Assembly: GCA_013349495.1 (NCBI GenBank) | Contig: DUZK01000012.1 | Location: forward strand, 1 to 34,698 | DNA from: Deltaproteobacteria bacterium | Lineage (GTDB): Bacteria; Desulfobacterota; Desulfobacteria; Desulfobacterales; SURF-15 | Reading direction: 5' to 3' | DNA length: 34,698 nucleotides | Shown: piece after piece, positions 18,214 to 27,583 of the stretch | How the letters are laid out: every line of letters begins with the position of its first letter | Position numbering within the stretch: the stretch's first letter is position 1 | Notes under the pieces: generated by a model | The model's input: the letters and a program-made list of their open reading frames with translations, nothing else | The model's database searches: none | What the model was told of the DNA's origin: nothing | Made by a program: the position numbers and the translations under genes

Positions 18214-19128
18214 TCAACTGCCCAGCCGGTTCCCAATCTTCAAGGAAAATTCTTTAAGAAAATCCACCGCAGATATCTTCCCGGAATCTTTGTATTGAAC
18301 CCGCTGAACCAATATGGAGCCATTGGCGGTTGATACCACAAATCCCTCATGCATGAGAATCTCCATCACCTCTCCCGGTTTTCCAGTAGCAGGACGGGGT
18401 ACACCTTCCCACACCTTAAGTCTATCCCCTTGAAACGAGGAAACAGCGCCTGGCGAAGGATTGGACCCTCTGATGAGATTATATACCTGTTGAGTCGGCT
18501 GTGACCAGTCGATGAGCGTATCCGAGTCCGTAATCACCGGTTGAAACGAGGCCTGAGTGTTGTCTTGCGGTATGGGGATGGCGCTGCCTTCCCTGATCAA
18601 ACGGACGGCTTTCGCCACCATTTTGATACCCAATGGGTATAGTTTCTTAAAATAGAGACTCTTCACCGTATCGTCCGGAGCGATTTCCACCTTTTCCTGT
18701 AAGACAATCGGGCCGGTATCTACTCCTTCATCGATCTGGTGTATGGTAACACCGGTCTCTGTTTCACCGCTGATGATCGCCCAGTTGATGGCAGATCCTC
18801 CCCGGTATTTCGGCAACAGTGAGGGATGATAGTTGATGCCGCCGTGGGTGGACATATCGATCATTTTTTGGGGTACAAATTGCGTTACGAATGCCAGTAC
18901 TAGCAGGTCGGGGAAAAGGTTTTTTACCCATTCGACGGCGTCCGGGTCTTTCAACCTTACAGGTTGGATGACGGGTATGTTGGTCTCCTGAGCTAATTCT
19001 TTTATAGGGTCTTTTTGACCTCTCCTATCGGGAACGGTTATGACCCCGGCAATGCTTTCCCCCTGTTCAACGAGCGCCTGTAAAGCTTCTTTTCCGAATG
19101 CAGCCTGGCCGATAAAAATAATCCGCAT
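18214..19128 (-). CDS. Formyltransferase/hydrolase resembling the N-terminal 10-formyl-THF hydrolase domain of ALDH1L
   Basis: Start placed at MRIIFIGQAAFG (19128), not the track's 19254. GVITVPDRRGQKDP, FVTQFVPQKMI, NYHPSLLPKYRGGSAINWAIISGETETGVTIHQIDEGVDTGPIVLQ, DDTVKSLYFKKLYPLGIKMVAKAVRLI. Confidence 0.82.
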   Translation of the reverse strand: MRIIFIGQAAFGKEALQALVEQGESIAGVITVPDRRGQKDPIKELAQETNIPVIQPVRLKDPDAVEWVKNLFPDLLVLAFVTQFVPQKMIDMSTHGGINYHPSLLPKYRGGSAINWAIISGETETGVTIHQIDEGVDTGPIVLQEKVEIAPDDTVKSLYFKKLYPLGIKMVAKAVRLIREGSAIPIPQDNTQASFQPVITDSDTLIDWSQPTQQVYNLIRGSNPSPGAVSSFQGDRLKVWEGVPRPATGKPGEVMEILMHEGFVVSTANGSILVQRVQYKDSGKISAVDFLKEFSLKIGNRLGS

Positions 19129-19189
19129 GAAAAATCCTTCAGATTTGGAATTTCCGGCTATCCGCCTCCCTCTGGCGGGTTTATCCGGG

Positions 19190-20428
19190 TTAGGGTTGGC
19201 TGAGAGGCAGAAAGAACACAAAGCGACTGCCCTGCCCTTCATCACTCTCTGCATAGATTTTTCCCTTGTGTTCCTCCACGGCCATTTTGCAAAACGTGAG
19301 ACCCAAGCCGGTGGTAAATTTCCTTCCGTCCTTTCGGCTGCTCACCTGCATGAATTTATCGAATATGGCTTCACGAAACTCCGGAGGAATACCGGGCCCC
19401 TTATCCTTGACGAAAAACTGTATCTGGCCGGGGTCTGCAGAAATGTATCCGATTTCGATTATTTCACCGGCCGGTGAAAACTGGATGGCGTTGGTCAATA
19501 GATTCTGAAACACCCTGAGGAGAATGCCGCGATCGGCATTAAAATAGACATTTCCACCATCAGGCGGCACTTTTTCCACCACGGTAAGATCCTTGCTACG
19601 AGACAACCCGTATATGCGAGATGCGGCTTCTTTTACGAGATCTGCAGGATCGATCCTTTCACGATAGAGTTTAAGACTCCTTTCTTCCAATCTGGCGATA
19701 TCAAGCAGATCGGTGATCATCCGGTACAGGGTATCACCACCGGATCTTGCGGCTTCGACATACTCCAGGTTTTCACCCCCGGTGACATAGGACAGAATAT
19801 CGATATTGGCCATCACCTCTGAAATAGGCCCCTTGAGATCATGGATCAACATATTGAAAAGTTCGGTTCGAATCTTTTCCAGTTTCCTGAGCCGGATATT
19901 TTTGTTGTTGAGGTTTTTCTTGCTTCTTCTCAATGATTCGGCGAGCCTGTTATTTTCAAGGGCGCTGATCACATGACCGGCAAGATTCAACAAAATGGTT
20001 TGATCCGCTTTGCTGAATCGATCACTCCCCATTTTTTCAGTGACACTGATGATCCCGATCACCTTATTTTGGCTCAGTACGGGTGCAAGCAGGAATGCAT
20101 CTTTTTTGTAATGATCGAATCGATTGGAAAACAGACTCCGGTCTGAAGCCTTATCCACTGAAAGGAGTTTTTTGTTCTTAACCACCCAAGACGACGGTGA
20201 GTCTTGCTCGATGGATTGTTTAACACCGATTAAATGAGGGCTGGTTGCAGCGGCTACCTCAAGATTCTTTCGCCCTTTCACCAGCATGATGGACCCGCGT
20301 TCAGTGCCCATGCAGGAAACCACATCGGAAAGAATTCGCTGAAGCTTTTCTTTGAAGTCCAGGCGGGGGGTATTGGCCGTCCGCGTAATGGACATCAAGG
20401 CTTCAAGGATCTTTTCTTCTTTGCTCAT
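19190..20428 (-). CDS. GAF-domain sensor histidine kinase
   Basis: 412 aa; GAF-like N-terminus, MLIHDLKGPISEVMANIDIL H-box, VFQNLLTNAIQFSP (N), DKGPGIPPEFREAIFDKF (G1/F), TGLGLTFCKMAVEEHKG (G2). Confidence 0.9.
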   Translation of the reverse strand: MSKEEKILEALMSITRTANTPRLDFKEKLQRILSDVVSCMGTERGSIMLVKGRKNLEVAAATSPHLIGVKQSIEQDSPSSWVVKNKKLLSVDKASDRSLFSNRFDHYKKDAFLLAPVLSQNKVIGIISVTEKMGSDRFSKADQTILLNLAGHVISALENNRLAESLRRSKKNLNNKNIRLRKLEKIRTELFNMLIHDLKGPISEVMANIDILSYVTGGENLEYVEAARSGGDTLYRMITDLLDIARLEERSLKLYRERIDPADLVKEAASRIYGLSRSKDLTVVEKVPPDGGNVYFNADRGILLRVFQNLLTNAIQFSPAGEIIEIGYISADPGQIQFFVKDKGPGIPPEFREAIFDKFMQVSSRKDGRKFTTGLGLTFCKMAVEEHKGKIYAESDEGQGSRFVFFLPLSQP

Positions 20429-20444
20429 GATATACCGTCCATCC

Positions 20445-21596
20445 TTAGAGACATTGTTTTAGCAGCTCTCGTGCACCTTGGTTTTCCGGATCTTTTTTCA
20501 ATATGGTATTCAGTATCTGCTCTGCTCGAAGCACCTGGCCCGTATCGACGAAATTTTTTGCAATTTTCAACTGAATATCGACATTGTCACGGTTCCTCTT
20601 TCCCGCTTCAATAAAATAGCTCAACGCCTTTCTCGGTTGCCCCAGGTTCTCATTGATAACGCCCAGTTTGTATATAACATCTTCCCGGTTCGGTGCCTGC
20701 TCCAATACGAACTCCATAAGTTTTCCGGCATACTCATTCACGCCGGATTCCATACAATAATCAGCCACATCCTCGTGTACCCCTAAAGAGTTGCTCGAAA
20801 GTTCGATGGCACGATCAAATACCTTTTGTGCCTTGTTAATCATCCCTTTTTGAACCAGAACCTTTCCGAAATTAATCCCCCGGGAGACATGTCGCGGGCT
20901 GATGTTCATTGCTTTGTTAAAGAATTCCGAGGCTTTTTCGATGTCGTTCTGTTGAAGATGCAGCTCCCCCAAATGGTGAAAGGCAATGACATCGAACTTA
21001 TTCATGGCGGCGGCTTTGGTCAACCACTTTTCTGCTTCTTTATATTCGCTTCTTCCAAGGTAGATTTTCCCGAGCTCCCGCATGGGCCGTGTTGACAGCG
21101 GGTCTGCCTCCATGGCTTGCTTGGTTTCTTCGATGGCGGCTTCAATCTCGCCGGCTTCTTCAAAATCCCTGGCCAGCTTTAGATGATAAAACATGGGAGG
21201 GGGATTATTCGATTTTTCTATGACAACGGAGATTTTATCTCCTAGGGATTTTACTGTCAGGGGCTTTAGAAGATAGGCGTCGATATCGGATTCTGCTGAT
21301 TCTGCGACGATTTCCCGATTGGCTTCAGCCGTCACCATGACAATCGGCATATCCCTTAAGGTTTTATCCTCCCGGATGCGCCCCAAAAGCTCAACACCGG
21401 TCATTCCCGGCATATTCCAATCGACAATGGCAAGATCCGTGGGGTCTTTTTGTAAGAGGGTCCAGGCCTCGAGACCGTTGGTGGCGAATCGAAAAACAGA
21501 TCCGTAATTGAGTACCTTCAACATGCCACGAATGGAGCGGCACATGTTCTCCATGTCATCGACAATGAGGACGCTCATACGTTTTAGATCGATCAT
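20445..21596 (-). CDS. Response regulator receiver domain protein with TPR repeats
   Basis: 383 aa; SVLIVDDMENMCRSIRGML, LAIVDWNMPGMTGVELLGRIR, MVTAEA, YLLKPLTVKSL, followed by multiple TPR-type helices. Confidence 0.9.
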   Translation of the reverse strand: MIDLKRMSVLIVDDMENMCRSIRGMLKVLNYGSVFRFATNGLEAWTLLQKDPTDLAIVDWNMPGMTGVELLGRIREDKTLRDMPIVMVTAEANREIVAESAESDIDAYLLKPLTVKSLGDKISVVIEKSNNPPPMFYHLKLARDFEEAGEIEAAIEETKQAMEADPLSTRPMRELGKIYLGRSEYKEAEKWLTKAAAMNKFDVIAFHHLGELHLQQNDIEKASEFFNKAMNISPRHVSRGINFGKVLVQKGMINKAQKVFDRAIELSSNSLGVHEDVADYCMESGVNEYAGKLMEFVLEQAPNREDVIYKLGVINENLGQPRKALSYFIEAGKRNRDNVDIQLKIAKNFVDTGQVLRAEQILNTILKKDPENQGARELLKQCL

Positions 21597-21700
21597 GAAA
21601 TCACTCCTGGATCCTGCCGACAGCTATATATTAACATCCCGAAAATTCTACAATTTATTGATATTATGTTTTTACTGATATTCAACATTGTAGTGCAATA

Positions 21701-21817
21701 TGGAATGGTGGAATAATGGAATATTGGGTATAAAAGCGAAAAAGACCTTTATCATAAAATCGATAGAATTCATTTAAACCCATCATTCCAACGCTCCAAT
21801 ATTCCAGTATTCCAATT
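21701..21817. repeat. Intergenic inverted array of TGGAAT-type units
   Basis: TGGAATGGTGGAATAATGGAATATTGGG (21701) versus CCCATCATTCCAACGCTCCAATATTCCAGTATTCCA (ending 21817). Confidence 0.7.
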
Positions 21818-21840
21818 GTGAGCAAAGCGAACTTTGTTCT

Positions 21841-22242
21841 TTATGCCTGTGGTGCCTGCCACAGATTGGCTTCAATATTGAATTCTTCAAGTTTATTTTT
21901 CACTATCGCCACCTGCCCGGTGGGGAACACGATATAAAAGAGCGCGCTATTCTGTTTTGCAAACTCGGCGAACAGTTTCCAACGCCTCTCCGGTTCCCCC
22001 TGCCCTAGAGTCTCTTTGGTTTCAACAGCAAATATCCGGAACTGTTTATTCTTAACAGTTGTAACTTCTGGAATATAGGTTTCGCCAGTTGACTTTCGAA
22101 TCGCGCGTTGGGGGGAATCAAAACCGGGTATGGTTGCACGAATCTTCTCGTTATTCTTTTCAGAGAGGATATTCACAACATATTTAATCATCCGGTCAAG
22201 AGGAGATTCTAACACGGTCGATTTCAGAAAAGACTTAATCAT
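21841..22242 (-). CDS. Hypothetical protein, possible PD-(D/E)xK-like fold
   Basis: 133 aa; GETYIPEVTTVKNKQFRIFAVETKETLG has a possible E...ExK arrangement; no confident family. Confidence 0.55.
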   Translation of the reverse strand: MIKSFLKSTVLESPLDRMIKYVVNILSEKNNEKIRATIPGFDSPQRAIRKSTGETYIPEVTTVKNKQFRIFAVETKETLGQGEPERRWKLFAEFAKQNSALFYIVFPTGQVAIVKNKLEEFNIEANLWQAPQA

Positions 22243-22584
22243 GGGAATTTCCGATCATTTCACTGCCTGAAAACAAGTTAATACAGCACCTGTTTATATA
22301 TCGACAAATAAAAATTTTATTTTAAACTTTATTAGATATCATATGCTAATGATAATTCAAGGGAAAAATCCCTTCTTGAACCTTCTGCAGCGGACGTTTT
22401 CGGGCATCGATACCCATCAGGTTTCGATATTCAATCGTATTGATTCTGTGTATCAGTTAAGATACAGTCTGAATCTGCTCCAACAACCACTGCAAGAGCA
22501 ACACATCAATCGCGTGTCGAATGTGGTTTTTGAGAAGCACTATAAGTTATTGTTGAGCGTAAAATTGGAATCGAGGAGATCAAT

Positions 22585-23709
22585 TTGGAAGATGCATTCA
22601 CGGTTAGACTTGCACGGTTAAGAGAACAGATACGCGAATTGAATATCGACACCATGCTGGTGCAGACGGAAGAAAACCGTCGATATTTAAGCGGTTTTAC
22701 AGGTGAGGATGGAAATTTTGACGAATCTGCCGGCGCGCTTTTGATTACTGTAAAAGAGATGATCCTGGCCACCGATTCTCGTTATGCCCTCCAGGCCCGC
22801 AGAGAAGTGCCCGGGTGTGAGGTGTTCTGCTATAAACAAGGACTTTCCGAATCACTACCGGAGCTGTTTAAGCGCTTAAACACCAGACGGTTGGGATTTG
22901 AGGCCAGTCGCCTTTCCTTTAACCAGCATAAAAAAATATCCGAAACGCTGAAAACGGAAGCCATTACCTTTGAGCTTGTGGAAACAGAGCAATTGTTGGA
23001 ACTGCTTCGCGCTGTCAAGGACGAAACCGAAGTTAAAAACATCACACTGGCTTTGGATCTCGCCGAATCGGTATTCAGGCAAGTGGTATCAGGTCTGAAA
23101 CCCGGCATGGCCGAAAAGGAAATTGCTTGGGATCTCGAAAAAGGAATGCGTGAAGCCGGTGCAGAAAACATCTCTTTTCCGGTTATTGTTGCATCCGGAC
23201 CGAACAGTGCCCTGCCTCACGCCGTCCCCGGTGAGCGTCGTATCGGCGAAGGAGAGCCGATTCTCATTGACTGGGGTGCGAAGTTCAATGGATATTGCTC
23301 GGACATTACACGAACTTTCGTAATGGGCAAACCGGATGAAACCTTCAAAAAGATATTTGAAACCGTGTCCGAAGCCCAGCGACGTGCCATTGATGCGGTC
23401 AAACCGGGAGTGAGCACCAAAACAATTGATGCCATTGCCCGGCAGTATATAGAAGAACAGGGATTTCAAGGAAAGTTCGGACACGGTCTCGGCCATGGGG
23501 TCGGACTTGCGATCCACGAGTATCCAAGATTGAGTCAATTTTATGACAAACCGCTTAAGCCCGGTATGGTCACCACGATGGAACCGGGAATCTATATCCC
23601 TGAATGGGGAGGTATACGATTGGAGAACATGATCGTTGTCCGGGAAAACGGAGCAGACGTCTTAAACAGGTTGGACATGGTCAGCCATATCGATGGGATA
23701 TCCGGATAA
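22585..23709 (+). CDS. M24 family Xaa-Pro aminopeptidase/dipeptidase
   Basis: 374 aa; ILIDWGAKFNGYCSDITRTF, FGHGLGHGVGLAIHEYPRL, MVTTMEPGIYIPEWGGIRLENM metal-ligand motifs. Confidence 0.93.
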   Translation: MEDAFTVRLARLREQIRELNIDTMLVQTEENRRYLSGFTGEDGNFDESAGALLITVKEMILATDSRYALQARREVPGCEVFCYKQGLSESLPELFKRLNTRRLGFEASRLSFNQHKKISETLKTEAITFELVETEQLLELLRAVKDETEVKNITLALDLAESVFRQVVSGLKPGMAEKEIAWDLEKGMREAGAENISFPVIVASGPNSALPHAVPGERRIGEGEPILIDWGAKFNGYCSDITRTFVMGKPDETFKKIFETVSEAQRRAIDAVKPGVSTKTIDAIARQYIEEQGFQGKFGHGLGHGVGLAIHEYPRLSQFYDKPLKPGMVTTMEPGIYIPEWGGIRLENMIVVRENGADVLNRLDMVSHIDGISG

Positions 23710-23717
23710 AGGCAATC

Positions 23718-24614
23718 ATGGCATCAACGGACGAATCTGTCGACCGCTACATCAACTACCTTATATTCGAAAAAGGACTTTCGGAGAAGACCATCGAGTC
23801 TTATTCGCGGGATCTCGCACGTTTCCTCAATTATTTAAAATCAAACGATATATCCCATCTCTCAAAAGTCGATACCCCTCTGGTCTTAAAGTACCTGATC
23901 GAACTTCGAGATACGGGCCTTAAACAAAGATCCAGGGCCCGACACCTTGTATCGCTGAGGGGTTTCTTCAGGTTTCTGGTTCAAGAAAAGATGATACCCA
24001 AAGACCCGATCCGCAACGTGGAATTTCCCAAATCGACTCTAAAACTCCCGGATGTGATGTCCGTTGAAGAAATTGAACAGCTCCTCGATGCTCCGAACTC
24101 TAAAACGCCAAGAGGTCTTCGAGATGCAGCCATGATGGAACTCCTGTATGCCGCCGGTTTAAGGGTTTCGGAACTCATCTCGTTGAAACTACAAGATGTC
24201 AATCTTGATGCCGGTTTCGTGAGGGTATTCGGAAAAGGATCAAAGGAAAGGGTGGTGCCCATCGGGCAATATGCCCAGGGAAAAATTAAGCAGTATATCC
24301 AGTCTGCAAGACCGGCCTTGTTGAAAAACGCGGCCAGCCGCTATCTATTTGTTGCCAGGGCGGGCAAACCCATGACACGCCAGGGCTTTTGGAAACTTCT
24401 ACGCAGCTATGTGTCAAAGGCGAATATCAATAAAACAATAACTCCCCATACTATTCGTCATTCATTTGCCAGTCATCTTTTGGAACGTGGAGCCGATCTT
24501 CGGGCGATTCAGGAAATGCTGGGACATGTGGATATTTCAACAACCCAGATCTATACCCATGTCGCACGGGAATATGTGAAGAAAATGCATGAAAAGTATC
24601 ATCCGCGGGGATAG
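23718..24614 (+). CDS. xerD: Site-specific tyrosine recombinase XerD
   Basis: 298 aa from ATG 23718 (track start 23604 overlaps the M24 gene). ELLYAAGLRVSELISL, GKGSKERVVPI, TPHTIRHSFASHLLERGADLRAIQEMLGHVDISTTQIYTHV. Confidence 0.93.
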   Translation: MASTDESVDRYINYLIFEKGLSEKTIESYSRDLARFLNYLKSNDISHLSKVDTPLVLKYLIELRDTGLKQRSRARHLVSLRGFFRFLVQEKMIPKDPIRNVEFPKSTLKLPDVMSVEEIEQLLDAPNSKTPRGLRDAAMMELLYAAGLRVSELISLKLQDVNLDAGFVRVFGKGSKERVVPIGQYAQGKIKQYIQSARPALLKNAASRYLFVARAGKPMTRQGFWKLLRSYVSKANINKTITPHTIRHSFASHLLERGADLRAIQEMLGHVDISTTQIYTHVAREYVKKMHEKYHPRG

Positions 24615-24663
24615 AGGTCGGATCGTTTTTAGATGATTAAAGCGCTTAACTGAAAGAGGGTGG

Positions 24664-24692
24664 GTCGGGTGGATGTCCCAGATCCACCCGAC
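24664..24692 (+). terminator. Perfect 10-bp stem-loop after xerD (possible terminator or attenuator)
   Basis: GTCGGGTGGA - TGTCCCAGA - TCCACCCGAC; no T-tract follows, so intrinsic terminator status is uncertain. Confidence 0.45.
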
Positions 24693-24887
24693 TCATCATA
24701 AAAAGGAGGTAATGAAAATGGGTCAATTATTAAAATAGCAATAGTTATGCCAATTGATCTGATACGTTCTTTTTCATATATATTTTAGATAGTTACTACT
24801 TAATATTCTTTTACATCCTTGGAAATTACAGTGGTTACTTGACGGAATATTGACAGTATCTCGATTCGGAATCGACGCACCGTCAAA

Positions 24888-25388
24888 TTATGATAACGGT
24901 TCTGACACGAGAAAGGCATTTAGCCGTTCGGCGTGACGAATTTCTTCTGATATAATCCTATCCAACAGCTTTAAGGTCTCTTGATCGGTGACCGCTGAAC
25001 GGATCAGTTGATAGAAAAGAACCGTATCCTCTTCAAACTCCATCATGATTGTTATTAACCCTTCAATATTATCCAATTTGGAAAAATCTGTATCACCAAG
25101 AGAAAAACTCTGATCCCCCAGCATATCCTTGAGAAGGTTTTTCCCCATTTCCTCAAGGTGGCTCATATCCGTGCTCTCTTTAGGAGTCGGGCTCAATTGA
25201 GAAAACCACTCCGCGTGCTGTCTCTCTTCGTTTTCCATCCATTGAAGTAATGACACCAGTTCGGGCTCGGACACTTCTTTTTGAGCCGACCGAAGAAGTT
25301 TCTCGCCATTTTGTTCAATCTGTACCGCCAAATCAATGATTTCGTTTATTGAAAACAAGCGATCATCTCTCCTTCTGCCACACGACAC
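24888..25388 (-). CDS. Ferritin-like/rubrerythrin-type diiron protein
   Basis: 166 aa; IEQNGEKLLRSAQKE, MENEERQHAEWF, FEEDTVLFYQLIRSA, IISEEIRHAERLNAFL. A TTG start at 25358 is an alternative. Confidence 0.8.
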   Translation of the reverse strand: MSCGRRRDDRLFSINEIIDLAVQIEQNGEKLLRSAQKEVSEPELVSLLQWMENEERQHAEWFSQLSPTPKESTDMSHLEEMGKNLLKDMLGDQSFSLGDTDFSKLDNIEGLITIMMEFEEDTVLFYQLIRSAVTDQETLKLLDRIISEEIRHAERLNAFLVSEPLS

Positions 25389-26505
25389 GGCCGTTTTGAA
25401 TCGTCTGTTTCAGAGCGATATGAACCGATCCCTTCAGCACCTCTTCTTCGGAATCCTGAAAACTGAAGTCTCCGGATTCCAATTCGAAAACGGCTATATC
25501 GGCAAAAGCCCCTTTCTTAAGGGTGCCGATCTCTTCGGTTTTACCCAAAAGGCGTGCAGGATTTGAAGTGACACAGGCAATAACCGTGTTAATATCCAGC
25601 CCCAGATTCAGGAACTTTGAGAGGGTATGTGCTAAATCTTTGACAAGACCGTCACGCCCTCCACGAGTCAGATCAGTTGAAATGGTATCCGGAAGAAAGT
25701 TCTGCGCAAATACCGCCCGGGCAACCTCAAAGCTTACATGAAACCGGCCGTGGCCGACATCAAAAATAATTCCGTTTTCCCGTGCATTGATAACGGCAGG
25801 GAAAATATCTCCGTCTTCATTCAAGATGCCGTTGGCCTTGCCGTGCAGGAAGTGGCTTACAATATCACCCGGCTCCAACAGTTCCAGGATTTGAGCCAGC
25901 GGCACCGGTGGATGCGTGACATGAACCATTACCGGTAACCCCCCGGCAAGTGCGGCTGCCTGTTTTGCCAGACGCAAGGGTTCGAGGCCGTTATCACCCA
26001 CGACTTCAGCTTGTTGGCGAACCTTTATGCCAAAGATAACGTCCCGGTTGGCTTTAGCCATATCGGCAGCCCGCTGTGGATCGTGCAATGTCAAATAAGT
26101 CGATTCGCCCACATCGATATCGGCCAAACCGATAGACGAGATATGCAGAAATGAAAAGATTCGAATCTCGGAAGGGTCAATGATATATTCTCTGAATCCG
26201 GGAAAAGTAGCTGCTCCTGCGCTTCCGCCATCCACAAGAGATGTCACGCCACTCGGGTAACAAGCCGCTTCCAGGTCTTTTCCCAAACCGAGATCTCCCA
26301 GGTAAAATGCATGAGCATGCATGTCGATGAATCCGGGCGCCACCACCAACCCTTCGGCATCTATTACCCGACTGGCTTCGGAAGGGTCAATGTTGGGAGC
26401 CACTTCTTCGATTCGGTTTCCTTTAACCGCCACATCCAGCACATCGTCCACCCCGGATGCAGGGTCGAGCACACGGCCATTTTTAACTACCAGGTCATAC
26501 GGCAT
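25363..26505 (-). CDS. Amidohydrolase/deacetylase family metallohydrolase
   Basis: 380 aa; YDLVVKNGRVLDPASGVDDVLDVAVKGNRIEEV, APGFIDMHAHAF, HVTHPPVPLAQILELLEPGDIVSHFLHGK, STDLTRGG, GTLKKGAFADIAVFEL. Confidence 0.9.
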   Translation of the reverse strand: MPYDLVVKNGRVLDPASGVDDVLDVAVKGNRIEEVAPNIDPSEASRVIDAEGLVVAPGFIDMHAHAFYLGDLGLGKDLEAACYPSGVTSLVDGGSAGAATFPGFREYIIDPSEIRIFSFLHISSIGLADIDVGESTYLTLHDPQRAADMAKANRDVIFGIKVRQQAEVVGDNGLEPLRLAKQAAALAGGLPVMVHVTHPPVPLAQILELLEPGDIVSHFLHGKANGILNEDGDIFPAVINARENGIIFDVGHGRFHVSFEVARAVFAQNFLPDTISTDLTRGGRDGLVKDLAHTLSKFLNLGLDINTVIACVTSNPARLLGKTEEIGTLKKGAFADIAVFELESGDFSFQDSEEEVLKGSVHIALKQTIQNGRVVWQKER

Positions 26506-26717
26506 AGTTCATCTCCATTTTATTTTATGGCAAAAGAATCAGTTCACAAGCACTAACTGTTAAAATCTCGAATAACAAGCACCAAATCACAAACAAATTT
26601 CAAATATTTCCCGTCCTCGTATTGTTAATGTTATTTTATACTTAATTCACTTTAACTTTACATTGACATTGACATTTCGATATTATATTTTAAAATCAAA
26701 ACCTGATAGGAGGACCC

Positions 26718-27353
26718 ATGCGATCGGAATTAACCGCGAAACAGCAGCAGGTGCTGAATTATCTGGAGCACGCGATTCGTCACGCCGGAGTACCTCCGAG
26801 CCTGCGGCAGGCGGCCCTGGATTTAGGCGTAAGCCATGCTGCGGTGGCCCAAACCCTCAGAATGCTGGAAGAAAAAGGCTATGTGAAGCGGGAGGGCCGC
26901 TACAGCCGTACCATTTATCTGCTAAACCGGGCTCGCGAAACATCTGCTTTACAGCGCTGGCGTGAAGTCCCCATCATTGGACGTATAACAGCCGGGCTTC
27001 CCATGTATGCCCAAGAAGAATGGGATGGAAGCATTGTAATCGATGCCGATGTTTACCGGGGTCAAAACATCTTTGCCCTCCAGGTCAGAGGAGACTCCAT
27101 GAAGGATACCGGTATCCTGAACGGGGATCTGGCGATCTGCGAACCTCGTCAGTACGCCCGGAATGGAGAAATTATCGCAGCGCTTATCAGGGATGAAGAA
27201 GCCACGGTCAAACGGTTTTTTCTGCATAACGATCATATCGAACTGCGCCCGGAAAATACCGAATACTCCTCCGTGCGATACCCATTCAGCGAAGTATTGA
27301 TTCAGGGCAAAGTGATCGGCATTCAGCGGGGACCTGAAGGGTTCGACCGATAA
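26718..27353 (+). CDS. lexA: LexA repressor
   Basis: 211 aa; N-terminal wHTH SLRQAALDLGVSHAAVAQTLRMLEEKGYVKR, A-G cleavage site in RITAGLPMYA, catalytic GDSMKDTGILNGDL and EATVKRFF. Confidence 0.92.
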   Translation: MRSELTAKQQQVLNYLEHAIRHAGVPPSLRQAALDLGVSHAAVAQTLRMLEEKGYVKREGRYSRTIYLLNRARETSALQRWREVPIIGRITAGLPMYAQEEWDGSIVIDADVYRGQNIFALQVRGDSMKDTGILNGDLAICEPRQYARNGEIIAALIRDEEATVKRFFLHNDHIELRPENTEYSSVRYPFSEVLIQGKVIGIQRGPEGFDR

Positions 27354-27447
27354 TGCACTGAATCTGATGGATCAACTGGCTGACAAGAGGATGCTGCATC
27401 CTCAGGGCCAAGCCAGAAGCAGCCGGCTTTGCCGATAAATAGTTAAT

Positions 27448-27571
27448 GAGTGCCTAAAGTGAACTAAAGTGAGCTAAAATTAAGGAATTCTGCCATTTAC
27501 ATATCAAAAAGACCGCGCGACAGCGTGTACCTAAACTTTAGGCACTTTAGATCACTTGAAACTTTAGTCAC
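27448..27571. repeat. Intergenic inverted array of CTAAAGTG-type units upstream of the imuB-like gene
   Basis: AGTGCCTAAAGTGAACTAAAGTGAGCTAAAAT versus CTAAACTTTAGGCACTTTAGATCACTTGAAACTTTAGTCAC. Confidence 0.7.
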
Positions 27572-27583
27572 TGATAACGCATA

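Noticed and set aside
19128-19254. N-terminal 42-residue extension of the formyltransferase-like ORF
   Set aside because: The family start is MRIIFIGQ at 19128; the extension overlaps the histidine kinase gene and has no homologous pattern.
22343-22621. 92-aa + strand ORF before the M24 peptidase
   Set aside because: Overlaps the peptidase start in another frame, and no recognisable motif or clear ribosome-binding site.
27448-27571. CTAAAGTG repeats as a CRISPR-like array
   Set aside because: Units are too short, degenerate and inverted, with no regular spacers or cas genes.
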